DNA of 64,000 nucleotides from Seiridium cupressi (lineage: Eukaryota; Ascomycota; Sordariomycetes; Amphisphaeriales; Sporocadaceae). The stretch covers positions 1-64,000 of the forward strand of contig JARVKI010000027.1 of the NCBI GenBank assembly GCA_036674765.1, in the 5' to 3' direction. The notes beneath the pieces were generated by a model that was not told the DNA's origin, did not search any database, and saw only the letters and a program-made list of their open reading frames with translations. Positions 1 to 11,040 of this stretch are shown here, in pieces; position 1 is the first letter of the stretch; each line of letters starts with the position of its first letter. The position numbers and the translations under genes were made by a program.

Positions 1-74
<74 letters not shown>
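1..74. repeat. Homopolymer C run at window edge
   Basis: Seventy-four consecutive C residues open the window and stop abruptly at a normal mixed-sequence T at 75. No fungal telomere (TTAGGG/CCCTAA) unit is present. A run this long and pure at the very end of a sequence is more typical of an assembly or base-calling artefact (a no-signal poly-G read tail seen from the other strand) than of biology. Confidence 0.9.
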
Positions 75-76
<2 letters not shown>

Positions 77-1074
77 TCCAGATTCTGCCGATCCGGGGTA
101 TGCAATTGAGCGCTCGCTCCAATCCTTACATATCTGATATGTAGAGGTATCGATAGCAAAGGGCGGTTCTTGTGGGGACGCGAGCAATGGGGTTTCGGGC
201 GATTGATGACGCAAATACCTAAACGAATCATATCCCGTGAATTGAACCCGGATTCAGCTGCTTCGGTTGCCCAGAATGTCGTCCTGCATTACGTGCATTG
301 TTTTTTGTGTCTTGCTACTCGATGCATCGATAGAGCCTGAATAATTGGTTTAGGTAAGGCAGCCGGCACTTGAGCTGGGCCCTTGCTGAGAGGGCGAAGG
401 CCATAGCTCCTCGCAATTCTATACTGTTGACCTGTGCTCAAGCTCTAGCATGGCATAGCAGCTGTAAATTGTAATATTTTTTTTATTTTTTTTGGGTTCT
501 CCGCCGAGCAATTATGTTGATGCTGGAGGTCAACAGAGGTGGTCTATACTCTAATGCAATGCGACGGGAAACACCACTGTTGTGACTGCCGTACATAATT
601 AATTACCCCGATGTTTCGCGGTGACGAGGCATGACAAAAGAAGGTTGACAAAGAGGGGAGCTGTCGTAGCTCATGGGAAGGTTCAACCCTAACAGGGCAC
701 ATATCATAATTTTTCCAGTTCCGCTAAGCGAGAGGTGCAAAAAGCACGGTTCACCTCGAGTGGCAGCAGCCAACAGCCAGCCAACAGCTTCCCGCTCCCC
801 AGCCCGGAGCATCTCTCGCAGCAGCGCAAGAGCCAGAGCCTGGGAAAAACCCACACATCCAGCTGATTGCAACTGGGTTTTTGCGTGGCCGAAAAATTCC
901 ATCTCCTCACCTGCCCAATCCCATCCCGCTGCTGCGCCATCGTCGACGATTCCATTACCACGAGGATATGACCAGCTAGGCCGTATCCTTTCCCATCGTC
1001 GCATACCCCATCGTTGATCGATAGTCGTCCTTTACAGCTACGCCTTGCTGAAAGGCGAATAGAACGGCGGCACA
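75..1074. other. Intergenic / 5' flank of the Stm1-like gene, no gene seen
   Basis: Open frames here (for example 673-1017 plus and 603-1004 minus) are low-complexity, overlap one another on both strands and resemble no family I know. A T-rich tract (about 478-491) lies in it. The last few hundred bases, pyrimidine-rich and close to the ATG at 1075, are the likely promoter and 5' leader of the next gene. Confidence 0.6.
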
Positions 1075-2457
1075 ATGTCGGTCGCCTCAAAGGTACGCCC
1101 ATCAAACCAGATTCTGAAAACACTGTCAAACACCGAGCTTGCTGCGTTTGCGTCTGCCTCCCCTCCCGTCCCTCACGGCTTCATTGTAGCAATGGGGCAT
1201 GGGGTCACCTGGCGCTCCTCTTCTCAATTGCATTGCAGAGCGCTGTTGGCTAACAAATGCGTCATAGAACCTGTACGACCTCCTTGGTATGATGCTCCAC
1301 CCAAGCTGGCCCGGCCAACAATAGCCCCGTCCAGGACAAGCAACATGGCTAATCAGACCTCTCGTTCGTACAGGTAACGACATCGAGGATGGCGAGAACC
1401 AACCCAAGGGCCCCGTGAAGACGGTCGACAAGACTACCATGCGTACCACCAAGCGCGATGTCGAGCCCGTAGCTCCCGCTAAGCCCGCTGCTGCCACCGC
1501 CAACACCGGTCGCCGAGGACCTGGAGGCAATGAGGGAGGTTAGTACAGAATGCTGGCCCGTACAGCTATAAAACAGTCACTAATCGACCCCGACACAGCT
1601 TTCCGCGACAGGACTGCCGGTCACTCTGCCAACCAGCGAAGACCCACCGACGAGGCCGCCCGTGGTGGCCCCCGAGGCGGCCGTGGTGCCCGTCAACGAG
1701 GTGGTACGTTGCATAAAGCTTGCAATACCTCCGGGTCCCATTTCATTGTCACATTTGCTAATTGATGTTTAGGACGCGGTGGTGGCTATCCCCGCGACCG
1801 TGATGACCGCCACGCTAGAGGTCTGGCCAGGTAAAGAAAATCCGTCGAGCCAATTGTAAATCACCATCTAACTCTCTGTCTAGCGGATCCGAGAAGCAAG
1901 CTGCCCAATCTTGGGGTGCCCAGGAGGGTGAGGCTGAGCAGAAGGATGAGCAAGCTGGCGAGGCCATCGCCCGCACTGAGCTTAAGGAGGCCGTTGCCGA
2001 GGATGCCCAGGACCCTGAGACACCTGCCGAGCCGGAGAACAAGAGCATCTCCTACGACGACTACCTCGCTCAGCAACTCGAGAAGAAGGCTGCTCTAGGC
2101 GAGAACCTCCAGGTCCGCAAGGCCAACGAGGGCAGCAAGGCCGACAAGAAGTGGTCCAACGCTAAGGAGCTCGTCAAGGATGACAAGGAGGACTTCATCG
2201 CTGGCAATGCCGGCAAGGCCAAGCGCGAGCGCGAGCGCAAGCAGAAGGCTGTCGTTGACATCGACCACAGCTTCGTTGAGCCAGACCGCCCACGAGGTGG
2301 TGCCCGTGGTGGACGCGGTGGCCCTCGTGGCGGCCGCGGCGAGGGTCGTGGACGTGGTGAGGGCCGTGGCGGCCGTGGCGGACAACGTGGTGGCCGCAGC
2401 GAGAACCCCAGCCTGAACCCAAGCGACCAGAGCGCCTTCCCCAGCCTTGGTGCATAG
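1075..2457 (+). CDS. STM1: Stm1-like / HABP4-PAI-RBP1 family ribosome-associated RNA-binding protein
   Basis: Six exons: 1075-1092, 1268-1286, 1374-1538, 1599-1703, 1773-1830 and 1884-2457, giving 312 residues with the frame kept throughout. Exon 1 encodes MSVASK, and a 19-nt microexon (AAC at 1268 to G at 1286) encodes NLYDLLG, the family's conserved N-terminal signature; NDIEDGE follows. The middle is RGG-rich (GPRGGRGARQRGGRGGG). A conserved block around SISYDDYLAQQLEKK and an RGG-rich tail ending in AFPSLGA complete the HABP4/Stm1 layout. Family members bind 80S ribosomes and G-quadruplex nucleic acid and preserve ribosomes in starvation; that role is inferred by homology. The start is chosen because only this ATG splices in frame to NLYDLLG. 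Overlapping minus-strand frames over the GC-rich RGG repeats are shadows. Confidence 0.88.
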
Positions 2458-3688
2458 GCAACCAAGAGTACATCCCGTCCATGGAGACATGTGTGTACGA
2501 CCCATGGACGCAGTTATCGCCTGCCGAATCTCCAGGATTATCAGGCTCGTACATCCAAAGAGTGGCCAGCTTCATGAGATATAGTCATTTGGTGTTGCCT
2601 GGCAACGCCGAGTTGAAACACTTACCAAAATGAAAATGAAAAGTTTCCTTCCTCCGAACTTCGAGCCCGGTGTGGAAAAATGGTTGGCCAATCAGGAGGC
2701 CATTTCGTTTGCATTGTACGGTAGATTCGGCTGTCAATTGATTCGTAAACCTCATTTGCTTCCAACCTGACGCCATTTGTCATGTTCAACCTAGCTTTAA
2801 GCATATCGAAGGTACTCTTAAGTGCGTGACCCGACCCTCATAAAGAGGAATCAAAGCCTGAGCGTGTTGACCGAAGGCCAGGCTATATTGTGCGAACGCA
2901 TGGTCAGTATCAGGCGGTCCAACTAAGAGTGGATGTTGGGCAAGACCCAAACCCCTGAGGAATGTTCGTGGTTCGGGATTGAGCTAAGGTCACCATTAAA
3001 AGTATGACATTATCTATCGAACGCCTGGCTCCACAAGGTAAATACGCCCCACCTCTATACCTAGTTGCCTTATTACAGTCTGTTTTTCGTTCATTAGCAA
3101 ATATTTTTCCTTGTGTCCTTACTTGACCTTTCACCGGAACCTCGTGTTTAACCATATTATCCATTGAGTTACGTAATATCTATACCGCTCAAGAGAGGTT
3201 GCACCGTGTGTAACAGTAGGTATTACTTTCGCTTACAACAAAAGACTCGAGGTTGTTCAACTATGATGGTATTTGTTGTTTCAAAAAGGGTTTGAAGGCG
3301 GGCTGGTCCCTCCATTCGCTCATGCTCCCAATGCTCTTGTCGTCTTCGTTCTCATACACCCATAACGAGACAATCAATTCTATATTTATCTTCCACTCTA
3401 GCACAAAGACATTGGCTTTCTCTGAGAATGCCATTGTCTTTCTTTTATAGGCACTTCCCACATGTAGGACTTGTCTATATAACACCACAGGTTCAACCCT
3501 CCTCTGCAACAGAAATCACCCAGGCAACACTTCCCACTACTCACAAGCTCAACCAGATCACAGAAACCGGCTTTTTGTAATCTCCAGAACCTGTAAGTAC
3601 ACAAAAGTCAACTCGTATCTACTTCCAGTATCCTAGGGATTTCACCCAGGTCAAGCAAAGCCGAAAACGAAAAACAGAAACAGAAACA
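2458..3688. other. Intergenic, no gene seen
   Basis: About 1.2 kb of balanced to AT-leaning sequence with only short unrelated frames. The last 40 bases before 3689 are an A-rich leader (repeats of GAAAAAC/AGAAAC) typical of a fungal 5' UTR. A GTAAGT at about 3592 could be a 5' UTR donor, but I cannot pair it with certainty. Confidence 0.6.
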
Positions 3689-4654
3689 ATGTCTAGCTCT
3701 TCCAACTCAGCAGCTGGCGGTGCAAACTCGACCAAGCTCCATGTCACGGTCCATGAGCTGGAAGCTAACGTCGTCGCCTCTTCGACTCCTGAGCTTGTAG
3801 ATGTGCAGCTCGACGCGATCGAGTCCCGCCCGGACTCGCCCATGCCGGAACTGGTCCCTATCAGCCCGGATTCCTTTCATCCAAACGGCCACACGGAAGA
3901 GAGGCCCGCTGTACCACGATCTTCTTTGCGAATCAAGATTCCCAGCCCCCTTCCTCCTGTTGATCCCATGGAAGAGGACGCCGGCCTATCATCTGCCCGG
4001 TCGTCCTGGTGGGGTCCGGACGAGCAGCTGGACGAGGTCGAGCCGGTCGCCCCGAAACGGTTCATGTCTAGCACTATCGGATATAGGGTGTGGCAAGACG
4101 ACGAGGTATCATCTCCTCGGTCGTCCTGGTTGGATATGGACTACTCGCCGGTCGAGGTCGAGCCAGCCTTTGTGCCGCTTCGCGAAGAGGCCTCGTCAGA
4201 GTGGCCCATGTCTACGTCGAATCCCAAATCCAAGGAGGCGTCGGAGGGATCGAGCTCTTCTGATCCCGATCGCAAGGTTGAGTACCTGGCCAACGCTCTG
4301 GGGGCACCTCGCCGGGTCACACTCGAGGGCCGTCTCAAGAACCTTAGCCTTGGCCTCGGGGACGACGACGACAACTCTATGGGGACAGGGCGCTCGGCCA
4401 GACTCGAAGCTTGGATTAATGAACTCATCCCCGGCCTCGACGTCGACGGGAAGACGTCCGTGGCCTCTCCTGCTGTGGAGAAGGCGCGCACTCCGGCCTT
4501 GGTGATTAGCCCGCCTGCTTGTGCCCTTGATCATGCAGAGGAGAAGAGTGACCAGTTCGCTGAGGAGTCGTTCGACGCTGATGCCTCGGTCATCAGGTGC
4601 GGGCGGCTAAGAGCGGGATCTTGGGAGCACGAGGAGGCCTTTGAACGCCCTTAA
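3689..4654 (+). CDS. Hypothetical acidic, Ser/Pro-rich protein, 321 aa, single exon
   Basis: I do not recognise this protein. It is one uninterrupted frame with a strong A-rich context before the ATG (AAACAATG). It is rich in Ser, Pro, Glu and Asp, has no signal peptide or membrane segment, and looks largely disordered. A motif is duplicated about 40 residues apart: SSARSSWWGPDEQLDEVEPV near residue 101 and SSPRSSWLDMDYSPVEVEPA near residue 141, indicating an internal duplication. A second segment (about residues 196-255, from RKVEYLANAL to RLEAWINELIPGLD) looks amphipathic and may fold. Other frames stay open over the same GC-rich stretch (plus 3801-4505, minus 4141-4491) but give Arg/Pro-rich nonsense. 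The next gene, TFIIIA, is convergent. Confidence 0.65.
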   Translation: MSSSSNSAAGGANSTKLHVTVHELEANVVASSTPELVDVQLDAIESRPDSPMPELVPISPDSFHPNGHTEERPAVPRSSLRIKIPSPLPPVDPMEEDAGLSSARSSWWGPDEQLDEVEPVAPKRFMSSTIGYRVWQDDEVSSPRSSWLDMDYSPVEVEPAFVPLREEASSEWPMSTSNPKSKEASEGSSSSDPDRKVEYLANALGAPRRVTLEGRLKNLSLGLGDDDDNSMGTGRSARLEAWINELIPGLDVDGKTSVASPAVEKARTPALVISPPACALDHAEEKSDQFAEESFDADASVIRCGRLRAGSWEHEEAFERP

Positions 4655-5165
4655 GCCATGGAGAGACGCAGAAAGGTGAGTGAGTATTTTGGGTAAATTC
4701 ACATACATGCAGATTAGCGAGAATAACGCCCAAGAGACAGGCGGCGTGACAAATAAAGTGTGTGCCCTCCCAATCGTTGATGAATTTATCACCGCTCAAG
4801 TGACCGTGATATGGCGCTCCCTGTGTTCTTAAAGTCATCCTCTCTGGATGAAGTCCACACTATGCTTGAGGTATGGCTTTACGTATGAGTGTTCACGCAA
4901 AGGTGGCCGCCCTAAAGTGATGAAGACAACAAGGACGTATCCCAATACTTAGGTGATTTATTTAGCATCCATCCTGTATGACGAAGCTAGGATCTATGTT
5001 GCCCTCCTATAATAGCAAAAGCAAAGGGTATCATAACTTTTTTCCTTTTACCAATGGTGCACCTTAACCGCAACAAGTCTCTCATCTCGCAAATATGCTC
5101 CTTTTTTCCATTTTCAAATCAACAACGCCATCCCATGCAATTTAGCTGACTGTGCTGATCTCGTA
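4655..5165. other. Convergent intergenic 3' region, no gene seen
   Basis: Roughly 0.5 kb between the stop of the orphan gene and the stop of TFIIIA on the opposite strand. It is AT-rich, with T-rich and A-rich runs near 5036-5050 and 5100-5115 that would suit 3' processing signals of two convergent genes. Nothing else is recognised. Confidence 0.6.
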
Positions 5166-6822
5166 TCACGTATGTCGTAGAGCAGGGTCCAAAAGACCGC
5201 CGAGATCACAAGGCTCAATGAGCTGTCTCATTTCCGCCTCATCGTGTCGCCATTCCTGTTCCACATCCGGAAGATAGTCAGGATTATGTGGTGTAGCAGG
5301 AGCAGAATATCCCCATTCTTCACCTAGGCCTGGTGTTACCGGCTGACTTCCAAACGGTGACGGCAACTCAAAATTCAGCAAGCCATGTTCGGGTATACTT
5401 GACATGCTGAAGTTTTCCGCCAGGCTTTCTCCAAGATTCAGGTCAAAGTGGGTCTGCAGGTGATTCTGCATTTCAAGCTGTTGAGCGAACTTCAACGGGC
5501 AGCCAAACCAGGAACACGAGATGGTGCGTCGGGCTGCCTCGCTGGTATATGTAAGTTGGCCAAGCATGTCGCAGCTTGCTTGGGTGTCTGATCGGGGCGG
5601 CAGAGGTCGGGGAATATCCATGTGCACATGGCGAATGTGTTTCTCCAGGCTGGCCTTGGTGGCAAAGCCACCGCCACATCCATCGGTCAATGACCATTCA
5701 GCCAGATCTTTGGCACCACTAACATCAAACTGACCACAAATGAAGCGGACACCGTCGTGGTAGCTCTTGATGTGGGCTTGCAGGTTGGACTGCTTACTGA
5801 ACACCTTGCCGCATCCGTCCCGTGTACAGACAACATTCTTGCGGGCCTCTAGAACATTGCTGGCATGCTCCAGCTCGGTGTGGCTTTCCATCTCGTCTCT
5901 AGTCGGAAAGATGCAGTCACAGAAGGTACAGCTGATGTGTGCCTTCTTCATGTGCTGCTGCAGTTGTTCCATTGACGAGAAGCCAACTCGATCAGACGCA
6001 GCGTCCACGAGACCTCTGTTGCACTCTTCGCACCAGAACTTGATATCGGCATGCTCCTTCTCAACGTGTCGTCTCAAGGAGGAGGCAGTATCGAAGCCGG
6101 CCTTGCAGCCTTCATGCTTGCACTGAAATGCAGGAACCTTCAGATGCTCTGCCCGGATATGACGCTGGAGGGTCTGGTGTTTGCGAAAAGATTGATTGCA
6201 GGGCGGGAAATCTCGACATCGAAATCGTTCTTGTCCCTCGTGGACTAATTGATGACGGCGAAGACGAGTGCTAGTCAGGAAGCTCTTGCCGCATCCTGGT
6301 TCCTCGCAAGCGTGTTTTCTTTCTGTCGAGTGGGAGCCGCCCAGATGTTGTTTGAGGTGTTTCTCCTCCAAGTAGGACTTGTCACAGCCGTCGTGGGGAC
6401 ATTTGAATGGTCGTTCGTTGTTATGAGACCTCAAATGAGCAGTCAAGCGGGCGGGTCGATTGAAGGCTTTGTTGCAGCCCGGCCAAGTGCACTTGATGGT
6501 CTTCAAGTCCGAAGGAAACTTCTTCCTAGGCGACATACTCGACATGGGAGTCATGGTGGTAGCGATCGTGTCGGCTGTTGAGACATTGTCGGCTTCATCG
6601 TCGTGTTCGGAGAAGTCGGAATCCTTTGCATCATCAATATCGTCGATGTCATCTAGGTCAGGGTAGACCTCTGCAATAAGTGTTAGTTGGCGATCATTTA
6701 TAAATCGAAATCAGATTTGACTGACCCTCTGTGAACTGGGAGTTCTTCAAAGTGGTTTGAGCAAGTCTTTGACTCCGCTTCAGCGGGCCAAACTCCTCGT
6801 CCTCGTGGCCCTTTCGCTTCAT
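5166..6822 (-). CDS. PZF1: Transcription factor IIIA (C2H2 zinc-finger 5S rRNA gene factor)
   Basis: Two exons on the minus strand, 6822-6726 and 6670-5166, separated by a 55-bp intron, give 533 residues. The short first exon (MKRKGHEDEEFG...) and the start of exon 2 form an acidic N-terminus. About ten C2H2-type fingers follow from around residue 92, beginning CTWPGCNKAF, CPHDGCDKSY and CEEPGCGKSF, with the TFIIIA habit of one finger per short exact linker. Later fingers are irregular: one has CEECNRG with a long loop, and one has an insertion between its cysteines (CGQFDVSG...DGCGGGF). A last finger (CSWFGC...H..H) precedes an acidic tail. TFIIIA binds the internal control region of 5S rRNA genes and recruits TFIIIC/Pol III. 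The alternative, a generic C2H2 factor, is less likely given finger number and spacing. It is divergent from RPB6. Confidence 0.88.
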
Positions 6823-7305
6823 GGTTTGGAATGCCGGGTTCACAGTACTAATCAATCATGCTATGGGGAGGAACAAATGTGAACGGGTGAAGGAAACACA
6901 ATGGATGAAGACGAGGTTTCCGTAACGGAATTGAGTGTCCTGCAGTCTTCCAGGCAAATTGTTGGATTCGAGACTGCGAGCTACGATGTCGAAGAGACCC
7001 CTCCAAAAATGTCAATTTGAGGCTCGGCTTTTTGAATTTCGGGCGCAACTTCCAAAAATTCAGTGGAGCTTTTCGTCCACTAATCGGTCCACCCAGCTTT
7101 ATCGGGCCAATCAGAGCGCGCTATCAGCCACATTCTCCATCCCGCATTGGAGCCTCGAAGTCTTTTTGGCTGCTCTTTCAGCCTTGCACCTGAAATTTTG
7201 CATTCCGCAGCCCATCAACATACACCACTTGCGATCGCGCGGTTCAAGTTCCTCCCCAGCCAAACACAACGCCAATCACGCACTGTCCCTCAAAAAGCTT
7301 CCAGC
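6823..7305. promoter_or_regulatory. Shared divergent promoter of TFIIIA and RPB6
   Basis: 483 bp separate the ATG of TFIIIA (minus) from the ATG of RPB6 (plus). A CCAAT pentamer lies at 7107-7111 (GGGCCAATCAGAG) and another near 7271-7275 (CGCCAATCAC), matching the CCAAT-binding complex core; no TATA box is evident. A chance open frame (6935-7384 plus) crosses the region and runs into the RPB6 first exon in another frame; I regard it as noise. Confidence 0.6.
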
Positions 7306-7901
7306 ATGTCTGATTACGGTGGTGATGACGACGGCAGAGACGATGACGTCGGCGGGTATGTTTATTGTCTTCCGACTTCGCTAGCAATGCGCCGCGGCCA
7401 CGGCTAATTCACAAAACCAGCGACGAGCCCATGTTCGACGATGAGGAGGAAGTGGTAGACGACTTCGATGACGAAGTACCCGAAGAGGACGAGTACGGGA
7501 AGTCGCGCGCAGCGGATGAGGAGGATAACGTCGTGATCTCTGGCGACCCCTCTGCCCAAGCGAACCGAGCAAGAGCTACGGAAAAGTCGCACAAAGACAA
7601 AAAGATCCCCACCGAGGAACGATCAACGACACCATATATGACCAAGTACGAGAAGGCGCGAATCTTGGGCACGCGCGCTCTACAGATCAGTATGAATGCG
7701 CCGGTGCTAGTTGATCTTGAGGGCGAGACGGATCCCCTACAGATCGCTATCAAGGAGCTGAGGGAGAAGAAGATCCCACTCATTGTCCGCCGGTATTTGC
7801 CTGATGGGTAGTACGTGCATCCTTCAACTAACCTATGTGAGACACGGGCTGACAGGTTTCACAGCTACGAGGATTGGACATGCGAGGAGCTGCTACAATA
7901 A
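7306..7901 (+). CDS. RPB6: RNA polymerases I, II and III shared subunit Rpb6 (ABC23)
   Basis: Three exons, 7306-7355, 7421-7810 and 7865-7901, give 158 residues, the usual length. The N-terminus is very acidic ([19 protein letters not shown]). The conserved core follows: [20 protein letters not shown], then [36 protein letters not shown] and [11 protein letters not shown]. Rpb6 contacts the polymerase clamp and is needed for assembly of all three nuclear polymerases. For intron 2 the GTACGT donor at 7811 is chosen over the GTAGTA at 7808 because it preserves the family length between LPDG and YEDW. The C-terminus stops a few residues early compared with many homologues, which is tolerated in the family. 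Confidence 0.95.
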
Positions 7902-9831
7902 AAGAAACAAATACCCCGAGTGGAAGTGGCCATTCCGAGTAAGCTTAGGGAGAGGTTCCGGTGCTGGCCGCGTGGACAATGGAACGGGAAAATGTGCATA
8001 GAGCGAGGCGTTCATTGGTTTGCTTCTAGGAATATAGCAGTGCCCCCAACTCGCTCCCGCTTGCACTGCTGTGGTGGTCCTAGTACTGGTTGCAAACTGA
8101 AAAGCAGCATTGGGATTGAACGATCTCCGTTCCGGGACATGAAAGAATTTCCAACAAAGTACGGAGTCTTCGCGGCCGATAGCGGCTAGCCCAAGGAGGT
8201 ACGTTCCAAAAGAAGAAGGTAGCGGTCGTCTCGCAGCTCATCGATTGCCCCGGCGAGAACCTCCAGTTGGCGACATCAATCCTACCAAATGACGCCAAAG
8301 TCTCTTTTTTTTCACTGGCTCGTACGATATCGACCGCAGGAGAATAGATAGCTAAGCAAGCTTCTAATTCTACAGGCACAATATTATGAGGTTTGAATTG
8401 GAGGGTTGGGGGTACACAATTGTGCTCGAAATCTATCCAGCTAGATTGACCAATGAAACTAGCAAAACAAGAGTACCAATACCAGAGTTATATAGGTGAG
8501 ACCAGACGTAATTCTTGGTTCTCATCGTATCTTGTTCCCTCCGCATTTGTAAATCTAGGGAGATGAGAATTGTTGATTGTTGTGCGACTGGCCAGCCTCC
8601 CGGAATACACGGCATCGTTAAAGGGCAATTGTGTTGGAACCCCGGGAATTACAGGATATGATCTCCTTTGATCTGCGATTCTTTGATTTGATAAAAGGAG
8701 AGTCCTTGTACGACGATGGAACTTTCTTTCTGCTTGCAGTGATTGCAACATTGAAAAGCAAACCCTGGACTTTCACATCCACGCCCTGTAATCAACATAG
8801 AAGTCATGATACTAGGTCCTAGCACTAGAAGTTACATCTTGAAAACTTGAAAGCGACAAGGATGCCTATGTTGTCCCCACTACATTGAAAGGATCGACGC
8901 AAGCCAAGCCTCTACTACAGTTGCTTAAATGCCCAAGCCCCATCAGCCAATAGCAACGTCACACCACTCGTGTAAGACCAGACCAGCCCCTTGCCGGAGC
9001 TCACCTTCGTGACAAGCATTTTCGCTGAAGCTGACTACCTACGTAGAGTTTGTCTGCTTCGCCATGACGTATCAGCCACGGATCGCGATGCCGAAAAAAT
9101 ACTCCGGAAGTAGAGTAGCTGCTGGATCCAGTAATCTATACGCCGCCAACTGGTGGGTAAGCTATGACTGTCGTCACACGACACGTTCAGGCACAAAGCG
9201 TGCATGCAGACTGCAACTGCTCGAACACGAGATTCTGCTCACTGGAAAGCAACAGGATCTACGGGGGCCTGTCCAATGGGGATTTTAGACGAGAAGACCG
9301 TTTGGATGCAGGATCGGGTAGCTCAGAGGCTGCATGCAGGGTATGCAGATGCCCGCCCCCCTAACACACTGCTCCTATTCGCTACCGTCCCAGAGATGTC
9401 AACGGTTTTCGACTTTACGGACCTCTAGCCAGGGCCCCTCGTCACCACGTCTGTACGGATGTTGGAAGCCTATTGCAGCGCCTCGCTGACATGATCTTTG
9501 TGGTATCGGGTTATTGGATCGGCACCGTCATTGCTATTGTCAGAATCCCATGGGATCCTGGCCATGCTAGGTAGCTTTTTCCATGCGAATGGTTGGTTTT
9601 CTAGGGCGGTCTAGTATATACCTTGAGCACAGTCCATGTACTTGACGTCGTTGGTCTCAGTCAGAAACCAGTGTGAGGTAGTCACCGAATTCCATACATA
9701 TAGACCTGCATTCCACGAAGCAATTCACTTGTTCTCGCGACAATTGCATCTTCACGCGTTCTTCCGAAGCATCATTCTACAAAGATACTGCACTAGTATA
9801 TTCCTCTAGTACCAACTACCCAGTAGCAACA
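7902..9831. other. Gene-poor intergenic region, nothing supported
   Basis: About 1.9 kb. Frames at 7920-8189, 8080-8379, 8488-8751 and 9064-9428 are short, mutually overlapping and without recognisable motifs. The 3' part is presumably the promoter of the secreted protein gene at 9832; its last bases (ACTACCCAGTAGCAACAATG) are a good fungal leader. Confidence 0.6.
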
Positions 9832-10366
9832 ATGCAGATCTCAACAATACTCGCTGGTGTACTGGCTGCGACAGTCTCCATCTCAGCAGCACCAACAACA
9901 AGCCTTGCGAAGAGAGAAATTGGAGGTGTACGTTTACCTAAAGATACTTTATGGACTACAGCACAGGTCTAACATCCATCTACAGGTGCTCATCTGCCAA
10001 GGTGCAAATGCGACTGGAAACTGCCACTACGAAGTGTACTCCTTAACTGACTGCCACGATCTTCCCGCCGGGCTATCCGGCAACGCATCGACATTCGCAC
10101 CAGATGGTGATAGCTTCTTCTGCTACCCCCGAGTGTAAGTGCTTTTAGTCCGCCAACAGGGATCCAAATTATAGAATCTGCCTGCTGACACTGCTTGCAG
10201 AGGAAACTGCTCGGAAATCTGCACTTCCCCGACCGGCTGCACGTTCGGCGCCGTCTCTTTCTATAACCCGGTCAAGTACGACCTGAGCTCGATACAGTGG
10301 GATACCTTGATCCAGTCATTCAGCTGTCACCTGAATGCGACGACAACACCGGCACCACCGTCATAA
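9832..10366 (+). CDS. Small secreted cysteine-rich protein (candidate effector-type), 136 aa
   Basis: Three exons, 9832-9927, 9986-10134 and 10201-10366. An N-terminal signal peptide is clear (MQISTILAGVLAATVSISAA, then PTTSLAKR). A Lys-Arg pair at residues 28-29 looks like a Kex2 processing site, leaving a mature chain of about 107 residues. The mature part carries eight cysteines (LICQ, NCHY, DCHD, FFCY, NCSE, ICTS, GCTF, SCHL) and several N-x-S/T sites. It ends in a short Thr/Pro tail, TTTPAPPS. The cysteine spacing is not that of hydrophobins or of a CFEM domain. Small secreted disulphide-rich proteins of this kind are common in fungal secretomes; host interaction is possible but not shown. 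For intron 1, GTACGT at 9928 with CTAAC and TACAG is the best pair. Confidence 0.75.
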
Positions 10367-11040
10367 ACAACGCGTGAGCATAATTGAAGTTTGAAATGGA
10401 CTTTTGGGTAGAGGAGTTGGGCGATAAACAGCACATGGAAAATAATTAAGAGGGTATTGTCATATCCACACCCACAATGAACCCCGCAAGGGACAGGTTC
10501 ATGAAAGCATGATAACGAATTGGAGAATACACGGGGGTTCGGCGTTCGTCTTAGCCTATGACGCCAATAATTCAGCGGGGTCTAGCAGCTTCGAGGCTTA
10601 ACATGTCCAAGACGGGAGCTCTTCGGCGGGGTAATGTAGTATCCATCTGCCGGGAGGGGTGACGGCCTCCATGATGCAGTCGTCGAGGACATTAATGAAA
10701 TAGTCGAGCCTCGACCTTTGGCATAACCGATTTGCTTGCATATAATCCAAATACAGAACACTTTTGCCATCTCCCCATCACCAGTGATTCGGCCAAAGTC
10801 GCGCCAAGTTGTCATTATTAGTCCGTCGAACCACTGTGTGCTGAAACGCCTGAGACTAGTTTGCTAATCACTACCATAGATCCGATCCAGCTGTGCTATA
10901 CTCGATTTCGTCTGCCATCACGAGTCGATCGAGGACATCTCTGCCATATAGCACGGAGTTATATGTTTCGAAGCATTCGAAACTCTGTCAGGAAAGAACC
11001 AATACACACGCTTAGATCTGGCACTAGGATACAACTCGAG
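10367..11040. other. Intergenic / 5' flank of S-formylglutathione hydrolase
   Basis: No separate gene seen. The 3' half contains an open frame in phase with the downstream enzyme, including an in-frame ATG at 10963 (see findings). Confidence 0.55.

Noticed and set aside
225..270. B-box-like GGTTCAATTC on the minus strand
   Set aside because: The flanking T-stem does not pair and no acceptor or D arm can be built.
3801..4505. 234-codon frame overlapping the orphan gene in another phase
   Set aside because: Arg/Pro-rich translation caused by GC-rich third positions of the real frame.
7808..7813. Alternative intron-2 donor GTAGTA in RPB6
   Set aside because: It would shorten the invariant LPDG-x-YEDW spacing by one residue; the GTACGT donor at 7811 keeps it.
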